From Cavia porcellus (lineage: Eukaryota > Chordata > Mammalia > Rodentia > Caviidae), in assembly GCF_034190915.1 (NCBI RefSeq), contig NW_026947499.1, positions 2,169,950 through 2,233,949 on the forward strand: a DNA stretch of 64,000 nucleotides, written 5' to 3'. The notes under the pieces were generated by a model. The model had not been told where the DNA came from and made no database searches. It saw only the letters and a program-made list of their open reading frames with translations. Position 1 is the first letter of the stretch. The number at the start of each line of letters is the position of its first letter. Shown in pieces: positions 1 through 29,700 of the stretch. A program made the position numbers and the translations under genes.

Positions 1-48
1 TTGTCTTCACGCCACCATTCCTTCCTGAAGGGCCTGGGCTGTGAGCTC

Positions 49-76
49 CACGTGTGTGTGTGCGCGCGCGCGTATG
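49..76. repeat. Alternating purine-pyrimidine tract (GT/CG)
   Basis: A (GT) run passing straight into (GC): unbroken purine-pyrimidine alternation over 27 bases, the kind of sequence that can adopt Z-DNA. Confidence 0.8.
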
Positions 77-819
77 AGACAGAGAAGAGGGAGGCTAAGA
101 ATCCACCGGAGGAAGCCAGGTGGGGCCCTGCAGCTTGTGCGCCTGGTTATGTCTCTGGGCTCTCAGTCCCAGCACTCTGGGCAGGAGCCTTCTGGGCAGC
201 TGGCTGACCTAATCCTGGAGGCCGCCCTGAGGGTGTCCCGCCCCCTTGCACTGTGTTCCCTGTGGAATGGGTGAACCACAGCGGCGTGGCAGAGCCACCC
301 AGTTCCAGGAATCTCGGTCAGGAGTGGGCAACAGCATGACGCACGCACTTTTAACCGGGGCCCCAAGCAGGGGCTCACACGTGCTGTCGGTTAGGGCGGC
401 GGGTGGGAAAGCACTCCTGACAGTGGGCGCTGTTGGGTGTCTATCGCTGTGTAACAAATTAGCCTGCTTCAAAGGCACCAGTTCCAGAGCTCACAGGCCT
501 GGGTGCCTAAAGCCGAGCTCACGGTGAGGATGAGGTGGACACTGCGTCCAGAGCTCAGCGCTTCTCGTGGCCACGCAGGTGCGGCGTGTAGATCCCGTGT
601 GGTGGGAAGATGTCTGGCCTGCTCCTCCAGGGAGAGGCACACAGTGTGAACCACAGTGTGTTGTAGGCAGCGGACAGCCAGCCCCCCAGAAAGCTGCGCT
701 GACTGACCTTCCTGGTGACCTCCTGAGAGACACTCGTGTCTCACACATCACCAGTGCCACCTACTCTACGTCAGGTGACCAAATGTGTCCCCACTTTGAA
801 TTTTAAAATTACTGGTGTA

Positions 820-1060
820 GCCAGGCATGGCGATTTGTTTTCATAGTCCTCTCATTTAGGAGGCTGAGGCAGGAAGGTGTCTATCCATTCGAGCCCAGCC
901 TGGGCTACATAGCAAGCCTGTTTCAAAAAATAAACAATAAGGGGCTGGGGATTTAGCTCAGCAGCATAAACACCTGCCTTGCAAGCAGGCGGTTATGAGT
1001 TCGATCCCCGGTACCAATAAAAATGAAAAAGACAAAAATAAATAAATAAATAAATAAAAT
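820..1060 (+). repeat. B1-ID composite SINE
   Basis: A B1-like 7SL-derived unit (820-932) is followed by a tRNA-derived ID-like unit (941-1012) and an A-rich (AAAT)n tail. The ID part keeps an A box (about 954-964) and a B box GAGTTCGATCC (997-1007), so it has an intact-looking Pol III promoter. Confidence 0.85.
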
Positions 1061-1274
1061 ACAATTACTGGATTTGATTTTTTTTATCAAACGTATTTGT
1101 ATAATTTTCCGTCAGTGTATGCTTATGTATGTACAGCATTCCTTGAATTGCCCGGGACTTTTTCAGCTTCAAATCAGTCACATCTGCTGTGAGAATTTAT
1201 GAATTCACTATTGAAATATACAGAGAAAGCCACTTTTAGTTGTGACTAGAACCAAGACCTGCAAGCTAGTTTTG

Positions 1275-1403
1275 CTTTGTTTTGAGGCATGGTCTTGCTA
1301 CACAGTCAGGAGCATAGCCCAGGCTGGCCTCAAACTCAAGGTGATCCTCCTGCCTCGGCCTCCTGAGTGCTCAGATCACAAGTGTGTGCCACCACACCCA
1401 GCC
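1275..1403 (-). repeat. B1-like SINE, antisense
   Basis: Reads as the reverse of GGCTGGGTGTGGTGGCACACA..; includes CCTCGGCCTCCTGAGTGCT and the diagnostic CCCAGGCTGGCCTCAAACTC. Confidence 0.85.
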
Positions 1404-2120
1404 ATAAACTGTCCTTTAGGAACAGCCTTTCTCTTTACCTTCTTCAGCACTGTGTAATAGTGGAGTTTCCCCAAAGGACCCGGCAAAGCCAGGCCTACTT
1501 CTTCATAACACTAAGCTCAAAACAAAGTGACAACTGCAGCAGCCACAGCGACAGAAAGGAAAGCCCACTCAGCGTGTCTGGGGGGGCGAATCTCCTCCCC
1601 TGAGCGTTCCGGAGTCAGTCCTGGTTGTAGCGCTCCCCAGCGTAGATATCTCCCCCCCTGCAGCAGCCTCTGCAGCCCTACTGAGGGGTCGCTGTTGACT
1701 ACATAGCCTTGGCCGTAAACTCACTCCTGGAGAGCAGGCCTGGTTGTAGCTTTCACTAACCTGCTGTGCGGGTGTCCACCTCTGAACCAATCAGCGTAGC
1801 GCCACAGATGGGACGCTGCTGATTGGACTGGCCTAGGTCACGTGCCCACTTCTGGGCCTGGGGTTTAACCAGTCCTAGCTTGTCCCAAGGCATCATGGAT
1901 TAAATATGTAAAGTCAAGGGACAGTCACCAGAAGGGCTCCTGCTTAGGGGACAGGCAGCAGCGCTCCTCTGAGGGGCCTGGCTGTTCCTATGCCAGTCTC
2001 AGATGAGCTGCAGACCTTTCCATGACATTCTAAAGAACTGTTCACAAAATAAGGATATTAACTTGGCTGTGTGAACAACATATTCAGGGTTTTCCCCCTG
2101 CAGTTGAGTAGGATTATTTA

Positions 2121-2379
2121 TTTTGGCGCCAGGGATCAAACTCAAACCTCGTACTTGCCAGATAGGTGCTGTGCCACTGAGCTATATCCCTAGCCCCTGA
2201 TAATTGGTTTTTTTCTTCTGATTTTCTTGTTTTTGTGTTTTTGAGACAGGGTCTCATTATGCAGCTCAGGCTGGTCTTGAGCTCATTTTGTAGCCCAGAC
2301 TAGTCTTAAACTCAAAACGATCCTCCTGCCTCAGCCTCCCGAGCACCGGGATTACAGGCATGCGTCACCATGCCCTGCT
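2121..2379 (-). repeat. ID-like plus B1-like SINE pair, antisense
   Basis: Antisense ID (2121-2198) precedes antisense B1 (2235-2379), the order expected of a reversed B1-ID composite. The B1 shows the internal duplication typical of rodent B1 (two 'CAGGCTGGTCTTGA/CAGACTAGTCTTAAA' blocks). Confidence 0.8.
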
Positions 2380-2812
2380 TATTTTTTACATATATTGTTT
2401 TAAGTCTTCACAGAGTCAACTTTTTCAATAAATAGCTTGACTTTATGTGTTAGCCTTTTAAAATAATTCCCCTCAAAGATTTTATATGTCAGTTTTTCCC
2501 CTAATGCTTTCATGCTGCTGATTTCTTCATTCCAGTATTTACGCATCTGTAATTTGTTAGTAAAAACTGTGAAGCCTGCGTCCCCCTCACGTAGCTGCTT
2601 TTTCCACCACGGTTTATGGAGCAGCTCACCCTCTTCCCAGTGGACTGGAGATCTCTCTCATCACACTGGGTCTGCAGCTCTGTGCCTCAGGTCCTCTCTG
2701 CTGCACTCACCCCCGTCCATCTTCCCTGTGAGTCTTTCCCGGGAAACGGAGCACACTGATAGCCGCTGAAATCTGTGCTGTGATCACAGTGTAAGTTACC
2801 ATCACTTACAAG

Positions 2813-2992
2813 GAGCTGGGCGTGGCAGGCACGTCTGCTATCCCCCTGCTTGGGAGGCCGAGGCAGGAGGATCAGAGGAACACACCTCGGTATCCAGCCT
2901 TGACACTTAGCAGGACCCTGTCTCAAAGTGACAAATACAAATGGCTGGGGATGAAGCTCACTGCAAAGGCCATGGGTTCAGACAAAAAAAAT
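2813..2992 (+). repeat. B1-like SINE with degenerate ID tail
   Basis: B1 body 2813-2935 (GGGAGGCCGAGGCAGGAGGAT), then a worn ID half (2942-2990) with GCTGGGGATGAAGCTCA. Confidence 0.75.
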
Positions 2993-3010
2993 CCTTGAAA
3001 GGAATCATGC

Positions 3011-3177
3011 AGGGCGTAATTATGTGGCGCACACCTGTAAGCCCAGCACTCGCACTCGGGAGGCTGAGACAGGAGAATCTTAGCAAGTGCAAGACCAACC
3101 CAGGCTACAAAGGGAGCTCAAGGCCAGCCTGAACTGCACAGGGAAACCCCGTCTGCAAAAAACACAACCAAAAACCG
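3011..3177 (+). repeat. B1-like SINE, sense
   Basis: CGGGAGGCTGAGACAGGAGAA and GGCCAGCCTGAACT, ending in an A-rich tail; the copy carries the internal rodent B1 duplication. Confidence 0.8.
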
Positions 3178-3429
3178 AATGGAGTGGGACGGTCGGTAGG
3201 TGTGGCCACACATCTGTCACTGTCTTGCAGCAGCAGATGTCACCAAAGGAGGAAGCAGAAGTTCTTTGCTTTCGCTGCTCTTTCCCCTTCTGCCCCATCC
3301 TGGCCCACAGGCGAGAACCTGATGGCCCACAGGCTTCTAAAAACAGGACAAAAGTCCCCAAGTAAGCAGAGGTTTCTACTCACAGGGTCAACTAAAAGAG
3401 TGCTCGAAAAGATCCAATCAGAACCCGTC

Positions 3430-4110
3430 TTCTGAACCAGAGGGTTTCACATCCTCTGTAAAATGGACCCACGAGTCCTGGGGGCTGAGTTACTGCGCAC
3501 TAACGGCAGCTTTCCCTTTCTGTGGCTTTGGTTAGGACTCAGGAGCCGGAGCCCTGCTTCCCCGCGCGGCCTGGTCCTGCTTCTCTTTATTTCAACGTGA
3601 CCGCTGGCAGTCGGCTCAGTGTTGCAAGAATGATGACCATGGAGGTGACTGCCGGCCCTGGCGGGGATGAGCCAGGCCTGCCTGTGCACTCGGGCTTCCA
3701 GGAAAGCGGAAGGCAGCCCGTCCAGTCCAGGCCGGGCCTCGCCCGTGACCCCCGGGCCAGGCACCCAGTGTGTGACGCACAGCGGGTGCGGGAAGGCCCC
3801 GCTGGCTTCCTGCAAACCAAACTTTTGAGGAAGCTGAAGAGCAAGTAACTGGCACAACTCAGGGAGATGTGAATCGGTGCGGGGACGGCTGGGAAGCCAG
3901 GAGCCCTGGCCTGGCCTGGCCTGGCTCTGCCGGGATGAACTCGCTGAGCCCAAGGCTGGGGCTGGGGCTCGGGCGGGGGCGGGCTGTACTGCAGAAGGAG
4001 CCACGGCCCTGGGGCTCTGTGCTCTGTGTTTCTGTCTGAGCTCACACCGAGATGTCCTCACACATGCCAGGCAGGAACCCCACCACTGAGCTGCTGCCCC
4101 ACCCCACCTC
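3430..4110. other. GC-rich single-copy stretch, no gene recognised
   Basis: GC-rich, repeat-free sequence with a 204-codon open frame on the minus strand (4061-3447) that resembles no family I know and is rich in Pro, Ala, Arg and Ser. No splice-site or start context supports it. It could be an unmasked ancient element or a non-coding regulatory block. Confidence 0.35.
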
Positions 4111-4222
4111 GCCTCTCTTCCTTTCTAAATGCTGCAATCAGATCATTTCTGTACCGGGGATTGCTTTGCAGCCTCAAAGTATCAAAACAAGGACTTGGAA
4201 TACTCAAAATTCCTCAGCATAA

Positions 4223-4358
4223 GGCAGGGACGGTGGCCCACACCTGCACTCTCGGGAGGCCGAGGCAGGACGATTGCTGTGAGTTCAAGGTCAGACTAAA
4301 CTAGGGAGACTAAACTGCTAGGGAGATGCTATCTCAAAAAAAAAAAAAAAAAAAAAAA
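4223..4358 (+). repeat. B1-like SINE with poly(A) tail
   Basis: Body with CTCGGGAGGCCGAGGCAGGA and a 23-base uninterrupted A tail (4336-4358), which marks a fairly recent insertion. Confidence 0.85.
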
Positions 4359-4359
4359 T

Positions 4360-5949
4360 TCCTCGGTGTACACCCTCAACTCTGAGGCTGTTCTCTTCCC
4401 ACCTAACACCTGTCTTTGCTTTCCTCTAGGGGTGTCGTGCAGTGATACCAGGTTCGGACTCAATTTAAACTACTCCATAATATCTACCTCATTCTAGCCT
4501 TTGCCTGAGTGTTTCAGTCCTTCCAGCCCTAGAACACACACAGATTCTGGCCCCCTTCCCACGGGAACAGGAGAGAACACTAACAGGGGAGGACAAAGGA
4601 TCAGGCCGAGCCCTTCCTTTGCCTGAGTCCTACTGCCCTCCAGACCTGGGATGGGACGGGAATCCTTCAGGTTTGCTTCTTCAGTCAGTGAGCTAGGATG
4701 CTGATACAGACAAATGATGTCTTCCTGCCATCTACATAAATGATCATTTAATCAGCTCCACTGAGAATTGTCATTGGCTGGTGCTGGGTTAGACTCTAGG
4801 ATTCTGCGGTGATCAGAACAACACAGCGTTTCAGCTTTGTCAGCTTTAAGGACAGACAAGAGACAGAGGGAGTGGAAAGGATGTAAAAATAAAAATAACT
4901 AAGATGCCTTATGTATCTGAGCCAACTCGCCGCAACGAAAGCAATCATCATCTACCACAAATGTGTACTAGTAGAATTTTAAGAGACAGACATGAAGTAG
5001 TTGCACAAAACAAACGATTATAAATTATAATGGATGCCGTGAGGAAATGCATAAGCAGTTGTCTAAAGAACACAGAAATGTTAAGGGATGACAGGAAAGG
5101 GGAGCTGGTTCAGTGTAGGAGGCTTGGGAAGGTGACATCTGAGCTGACACAGGAGGAATGCTTAGCTAGCACCAAGAGGCATCGAAGGTCCAGTGTCGGC
5201 ACTTGGTTCTTCTCTCATTGTGGATCTAATAAATGTGCATCGCCTGTTGTGTGCCCCCATGGTGCTGCGTCAGTCTGTGCACCATACATTAAAAAACAGC
5301 GCATGCCCCTTAACCCGATTGGCAGGAATACTCATCCCAGGGAGCTACTGGCCCAGCCCCCTTCCACTGCACAGCTCCATCCCAGTCCTGCTTGGCGCTC
5401 AGGCTGCAGGAAGGATGGGGAAGTGGTCTTACACTATTTGAGTCCCTGGAGCTGCAGATCTCAATTTCTGAAGCCTTGCTGGGGCCACTGTTGGAAGACA
5501 CTTTGCCTCTGCACGAAGTGTCAGGCACTGTCCTTGAGTGCAGGGCACGGGGAAGAAGACACCTCAGGGACTCTGCCACCAAGAAGCCAGCACCTGTGAG
5601 GAATGTGTACAAATCGGAGAGGCAAAGAATTAACCGACAATGGACGGGGTGCTCTGGAGGGAGGGTTAAAAGGAAAGGGTGAGAAAGAGCTGGCCAGAGA
5701 GAGCTCCTGGGAGCAGGGCTGGGCTTTGAGAGGCCGGCGACGTGAGCACGCGTGGTTGACCTGAGGCGGCCTCCTCGAAGGCGGAGATAGACTGCATCCC
5801 GATTGTCCTGAGTCATTGTTTCTCAATAACGCAAGTGAGGCCCTCATGGGTCCTTCAGCAGTGTCTGGGGACACACTTGGTTGTCATAACAGGGCTGGCG
5901 GGCTTAAGCTCGTAGCTAGGAACACTGCACAGAGCAGCGAGCTGCTGAG
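4360..5949. other. Upstream flank of SLC15A4, no gene seen
   Basis: Mixed AT-rich (4460-5060) and GC-rich single-copy sequence. No SINE and no exon that I can recognise. Open frames here lack family resemblance. In human, GLT1D1 starts further upstream of SLC15A4 and would lie beyond this window's left edge. Confidence 0.5.
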
Positions 5950-6218
5950 TCTCCTACAGCGTGCAGGCCAGGCCCGCGCGGCAGGGCCAGCCGGGTGACC
6001 ATCAGTGCCAGCCCGAGGCACCGTGCTGCGGGCTCCGGGGAGGCAGGGGAGAGCGGGAAGCAAAGCCAGCCTCAGGGACCCCGCCTGGGGGACAGGCGCG
6101 GCCAGAAGCCTCTGGGCGCTCGGCTCCAGTGTCTTTTATCCGATAACCCAGCCGGCGACCCACCGCCGCGGACTCCTCGGCGCTTACTAACCCAGTAAAC
6201 CAGTCGGCCACCGCATCG

Positions 6219-6311
6219 GACTTCCGGGGCGGGACCGGAAGTCCCTCTCAGCTGAGCGGCGGTGGGCCCGCCCAATGGGCGGTGCGGAGCCGGACGGGAG
6301 GTCTCGCGAGA
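6219..6311 (+). promoter_or_regulatory. SLC15A4 core promoter motif cluster (ETS, GC box, CCAAT, TCTCGCGAGA)
   Basis: Two opposed ETS cores (ACTTCCGG at 6220-6227 and CCGGAAGT at 6235-6242) flank a GC box. A CCAAT box (6272-6276) lies inside a GC palindrome at 6268-6282. A perfect TCTCGCGAGA palindrome sits at 6302-6311. Spacing to the start codon is about 80-170 bases. The motifs are seen; factor binding is inferred. Confidence 0.7.
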
Positions 6312-6387
6312 ACATTGCGCGGAGTCTCCCGGGAGTGCGGCCCGCAGCAGTAGCAGTGGCGCTGGCGGTGACGGCAGCGAGCGGCCG

Positions 6388-24722
<18,335 letters not shown>

Positions 24723-25285
24723 CCGCCCAGCCGGCGGATGGACTCGCCAGTGGCCGCCCCGGCCGGTGCCTTCCTGTGGGCCGCAGGGCCCGAGGCCTGA
24801 GGCTGCTCCTGTCGTCACCTACGGCGGAGGGGGCTAGGGGCTGCTTCCCCCCAAGCCAGAGAACCCGCTTCTGCCACGAATGACAAGGCCACACCAAGAG
24901 GGGCCTCCCCCATGCGCGCACTGGTCATGCCAGGGGCTCGTGCGGGGGTCGTTGATGGCTGCTCCCAAGCCCAGGTGTCCCTGCCAGACCTGTGACCATG
25001 ACTGCGTGGCACCAGCGTCTGTCTGCTTTTTCTGAGGCGGCAGATGTGGTTTCCCTGCAGAGAGAGCTGCATCCCTGGGGATTCCTTAGCGAAGGAGGCC
25101 TCCATCAGCCGAGCCTCGGGGTCCCCTGCTGTCCCCCATGGGCATCGCGAGGCGAAGCTGTGAACTTGCTGCCGGGCGGTGCTGTCAGTGACCGTCGGGC
25201 TATGAGTTTGTAACTGGACTGTTCTGTGTTTGTTGCTGTGTTTTTGGTAATGTTTTTATTATAAAAGCATCTCAGATGTCACGCC
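24723..25285 (+). other. SLC15A4: SLC15A4 3' untranslated region
   Basis: Runs from the stop codon to the first plausible poly(A) site. No SINE interrupts it. The distal part turns from GC-rich to a T-rich stretch (25205-25260) just before the hexamer. The end is inferred. Confidence 0.6.
25260..25266 (+). terminator. Variant poly(A) signal TATAAA/ATAAAA for SLC15A4
   Basis: TATAAA at 25260-25265 overlaps ATAAAA at 25261-25266, after a U-rich stretch and with GU/U-rich sequence some 40 bases downstream. It is the only hexamer-like element close after the stop codon. Cleavage would fall near 25280-25290. Confidence 0.5.
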
Positions 25286-25289
25286 CAGA

Positions 25290-26460
25290 ACCAGTTTCCT
25301 GAGCGATTTGTCCCCTTCTGTCGTTGGCTCAGCATTGACACACGCACTGCATGAGGTGTCTGCACTTTCCTCATGGGGTCACAGGCCCCCAGTTGGGGAG
25401 TCTTGGAGGAGGCCTGGCTCCTGCCTGCATCCTGGTGTTCAGGCTGGGTTCTGACGCGTTCTGTAGCCTGAGCACCCGCCAGAAAGGAGGCCCTTCCCCA
25501 AAAGCTGCCCAGAAACCTGGAGCCTCCACACGGGGTGTGAATGCAGGTGCTGCACGAGCACTCCAGAGTTCCCTGTGGGGGGCCGAAAAGCCTGCCCCGG
25601 GGGCTGCTCAGCCTCTAGCCCCGTGTGCCGAGTCTCAGGTGTCAGCCCGTGCTGCCTGAACCCTAGGGCTGCTGCGGAGGGAGTTCACAGTCACCCGCAG
25701 GACCCACCCCGGCCCTGCAGTCTGCCTCCCTGGGCACCCGGCGTGGTGCAGGGGTGTCATCGGAGAGTCACTTGAGAGACTGGCGGGAGGCCAGTGTCAG
25801 CTGAGCCCTCCTGCCGGGACTCTGGAGAACCATTCCTCCACGGGCGGGCATGGGCCTTGGTGACAGAGGTGTCTCTGCCCTAATGAGACCACTTTTGGGG
25901 GCTCCCAGTTTCCAGGGGCACTGGTGGGGAAGCGGCTGGAGGTGAGGTGACCCCACTGGCCTCTGTAGCACCAATGCGGGGTGGGGTCCCTGGAGGCGCC
26001 CCACAGACCCAGCTGCCCTCCTCTGCTCCCGTCCCCAGCTCTGTCCTGTGCATCTTCCTTGGGGCTCTTCCCCAGGCCTTTGCAGCGACCTTTATGGAGC
26101 AGGGTGGACTAATCGAGGGGCTCCCCTGCCCTCAGGGGGCTGCGGGAGCCGTGAGTCATGATCCTGAATCTGACCCCGCCTGGGGGACGGACGGGGCCCA
26201 GGCAGGTCCCAGCTCGCTCTGGAGGTGGCCTGCAGGTTGCTCATGTCACACGAGTGACAGCTCATCAGCTGGCACCTGCCGCCCAGTGGGTGTGAGTGCC
26301 CTTCACGGTGGTGCCCCAAGTGCGGTCAGTAGAGAGCAGCCTCACGCTCTCCTCAGCCAGCCAGCCAAGATGGAGTGACCAGGTCCACCAGCAGCTGAAC
26401 AGACACCCAAGAAACACAGAAAACCCCCTACTGCTGGGGGCTATTTTAGATTTGCCTGTC
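25290..26460. other. Intergenic sequence downstream of SLC15A4
   Basis: GC-rich, SINE-free single-copy sequence. No exon, RNA gene or known element recognised. Confidence 0.5.
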
Positions 26461-26462
26461 CT

Positions 26463-26791
26463 CAAGCTCTTGGTGTGGCCGTGGGGTGCCCAGAGAACTG
26501 GGTGGTGAGCTCCATGGCGGCCCGCTGACCCCTTAGTGGATATCCCCAAGCTCTTGGTGTGGCCGGGGGGTGCCCAGAGAACTGGGTGGTGAGCTCCGTG
26601 GCGGCCCGCTGACCCCTTAGTGGATATCCCCAAGCTCTTGGTGTGGCCGTGGGGTGCCCAGAGAAATGGGTGGTGAGCTCCATGGTGGCCTGCTGACCCC
26701 TTAGTGGATATCCCCAATCTCTTGGTGTGGCTGTGGGGTGCCCAGAGAACTGGGTGGTGAGCTCCATGGCGGCCTGCTGACCCCTTAGTGG
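26463..26791. repeat. 84-bp minisatellite, about 3.9 copies
   Basis: Units begin at 26463, 26547, 26631 and 26715, exactly 84 bases apart, each starting CAAGCTCTTGGTGTGGC and ending near CCCCTTAGTGGATATCCC. Copies differ by only a few substitutions. Because 84 is a multiple of 3, open frames run through it without being genes. Confidence 0.95.
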
Positions 26792-26799
26792 AAGGTGGT

Positions 26800-29700
26800 C
26801 AGACGCAGCTCTGTCTGCCCCGTGTCGTGACTGCAGCAGAGCAGTGGGGTCCCTTGCTGGGACACAGGCCCTGACACCCGTGATTTGAAGGACAGGAGGT
26901 GTATTTGGCTCAGGGCTTCAGGGGATGCAGTACAGGCCAGACTGCTTCACAGCAGGTGTCACGATGCAGGGCGCAGGGGCCCAGAGCTGCTCAGTTCCTG
27001 GTGCCCGAAGCAGAGCAGGGGACAGCGCCAGCCAGGGGTGGGCCAGGGAGCGGTGCGGTACCCAGCCAGGCTGCAGTGAGCCCACACCCACTCAGAGGTG
27101 TGCCTTCCCAGTCCTTCGGGCATTGCTCAAACCGATCAGGCCGACATGGAGATGACCAACCCAGAGCCGCTCCACGCGGCACCTCGGCAGGCACTCTGAT
27201 CCTGGTGTCAGGTGGGCCATGGGTGGGTGGTCAGGACAGTTGAGCAGGCTCCGTTCCCGGTCCTTGCTGGGGCCGCTGCCCGCTCCCCACCAGGGCTGTG
27301 GGGCAGCACTGGTCACAGCGGCAGCTCCCCGGCCCGTGGGAGACTGAGCGCTGTCCTAAAGAATGGATGTGCCCAGCCTGCCAGGTGATTCCTCTTGGTG
27401 CAGAACATTCCACTGCTTGCAAATCGAAGCACATTGAAGAGCAAAGAGCTGTAATAACCCAGAATTGCTGTGTGCTACAATACGAGTCGCTGTTATTAAA
27501 ACAGGCTGAAGATTTTATGGGGCTTTTCAGGTAGAACAGAGTCCCTTTAGCGGATCTGTTAAAGTGTTCTCCTGACACTCTTTCCAAACTAGGATCTTTT
27601 AGAGCAAGTCAGGTGTAAGAAGTGCCATGTCGGGTTAAACACGGGAAAAGCGAGGGTCAGAGTGCATCCGTGAGAACCGGACAGTGAGTCCCAGCGTGAA
27701 GGGCTGGCCCTGGCTGACTTCCAGGCCGCCAATGCCCAGGATGGATAACGCCGCTTGGAGAGGAAGCAGCCCGGGCCGGGACCGTGCTCCCGCTGTCCAC
27801 CCAGAGCTGCAGGCTTGGGGCTGGTGAGCCAGCCATGGCTGAGCCCAGACTGAAACCCAGTCCTGCTGGTGTGACCGCTGCTTCCTGGTGGCGCCAGCCA
27901 CCATGTGTGAGGTCCCTGCACTTTCCCAGAGCGGTCGTGAGTAAAGTCCCGCCTGAAAATAAAACCGTGAGCTGTGTGTTTATTTTTCCCTGGGGCTTCC
28001 CCAAAGCCCTGACCCGAGGTGCTTCCCAGCACCCATCCTCCCAAGGGGATTTCTGTTTGTGTGGTTACTGTCACCGGAGATACCAACCCGAGTGCCCTGT
28101 GGGCTGCAGGGTCTCCTGCGAAGTGGGTTCCTTTTCAGGACCAGAGGAGCTGACTTTCCCAGAACTGCTGCCTGTGCCTTAGTCTGCAGCCCAGCTGGGC
28201 CTGGAGACACCGTGCTGCCCAGCCTGGCAAGGGGACACCCAGAGAGGCCACCCCAGGAAAGGCCCCGAGGAAAGCGTGGGGACCTCTCCTGAGCTGGGGT
28301 GCATGTGCAGAGCTGGGTACCCCAGCCGCAGCAGCCACGTCGCATGGGGTGGGGACCTCTGGCAGGGAGCAGGGTGCCGCACGGGGGTCAGTAGCGTCCT
28401 CCCAAGACTCCTGTCACCCAGAAACAGTAAGGAACCAAGTGAAACAGAGGAGTCACGATGAAATGGGGCCCGCCTGGCTTAAGCTGTGGCCCTAATCCGA
28501 TCCTCGTGACCAGGGCCTTAAACAGTGGCAGACAGAGCAGGAGAAGGTGGAGCAGAGGTGACAGGGACCCTGGGCGGCACCTGCGGCTGGGGCCACAGCC
28601 CGGTGCAGAGGGTGCTCGGAGCTACCCAGCCGGACCGTGCCGCAGGGAATCTGATTCTTACAGTCGCCCCAACAGTCTTCTCTGGGTAACTGATGTTTCT
28701 CTCTCTTGTGGTCCTATGGGTAAGAATCCAGGACTGGCCTCCCTCGGCAGGGCCCCGGAGGCCCTGTGTCCTCGGCCCCAGCACGTCCTTCACCCCCACC
28801 TCCGTTAGGCCTTGTCCAGGACTAGGGGGCCGCAGCTTCGTTTCCTCCCATCCCAGGAGGTGGGGTGCAGTCGTCCTGGGGGTCGCCCTTCTGCATGGTT
28901 GCCAACCTCCCAGCTGGCAGCTGGGATCTGGGCGGAAGCCACCATCGTGTGGCCCCGGGTGTCACAGAGGCCCGAGATGAGTGATGTCTTTGCACAGGCA
29001 GTGAGGTCGCTACCGTGCTCCCTCCGGGGTGGCAGTGCTCCTGACACACGGGGCGTCAATCTATTCTCGTGAGCGCAGCCACAGATCCGAACCAGAGGCT
29101 GAGTTCTAGGTAGGGCGCAGAAGCCCAGTCAGCCACCCAGCAGTGTCGGCCGTGTGCCCGGGGCCTGTTTGGCCCAAGTTCAGCCCTCTGCGCCCACACA
29201 TGCTGTGCTGCCCCTGAAGTCGGGGTTGCGGCTGGCTGTGCTCACTGAGGCTCCATAAGCCGCACTCTTAGGCTGTGGGGCACTCTTCCCTGGGCTCTGC
29301 AGTGTGAAGCCCATCAGGGAAACTGGAAAGCTGCAGAGGGATGGCGAAGGGTTGGTACCACGGTGCCACTGTGCTCAGCGGCCACCTGCAGGAAACCTCG
29401 GGCAGAGGCGCCCTGGATCCGAGCATGTGGGTGTGCCGTGGATGTAAGGTGCCTGCCCCACTGAACCCGTTCACACACACACACACACGTTACTGCACGT
29501 ACTGATTTTCATGATGAAAACATTTAGACTCAAGTGAACCGCAGTCCCCCTGTTATAGATCAGATCTCCTGAGCCCAGTCCTCCGGGGAGGCTGAATCAC
29601 AGTCTGCCCACTCCAGGGTGTTACATTCTCACCCTGGGGCCCTTGGAGGTCATCCTGGGGGGCAGGAGGACTCCTCGTTATGACCAGAGTCCTGGCGACG

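Noticed and set aside
941..1012. Possible tRNA gene
   Set aside because: A and B boxes are present but the body and A-rich tail are those of an ID SINE; no acceptor stem closes.
3447..4061. 204-codon minus-strand open frame
   Set aside because: No resemblance to a known family, Pro/Ala/Arg/Ser-rich as expected of GC-rich DNA, no splice or start support, and no human gene known to me at this place next to SLC15A4.
6262..6387. N-terminal extension of SLC15A4 upstream of 6388
   Set aside because: The frame is open but begins with GTG, not ATG, and family proteins start at the equivalent of 6388.
26265..26717. Repetitive minus-strand open frames over the minisatellite
   Set aside because: They exist only because the 84-base unit keeps phase; no conserved domain.
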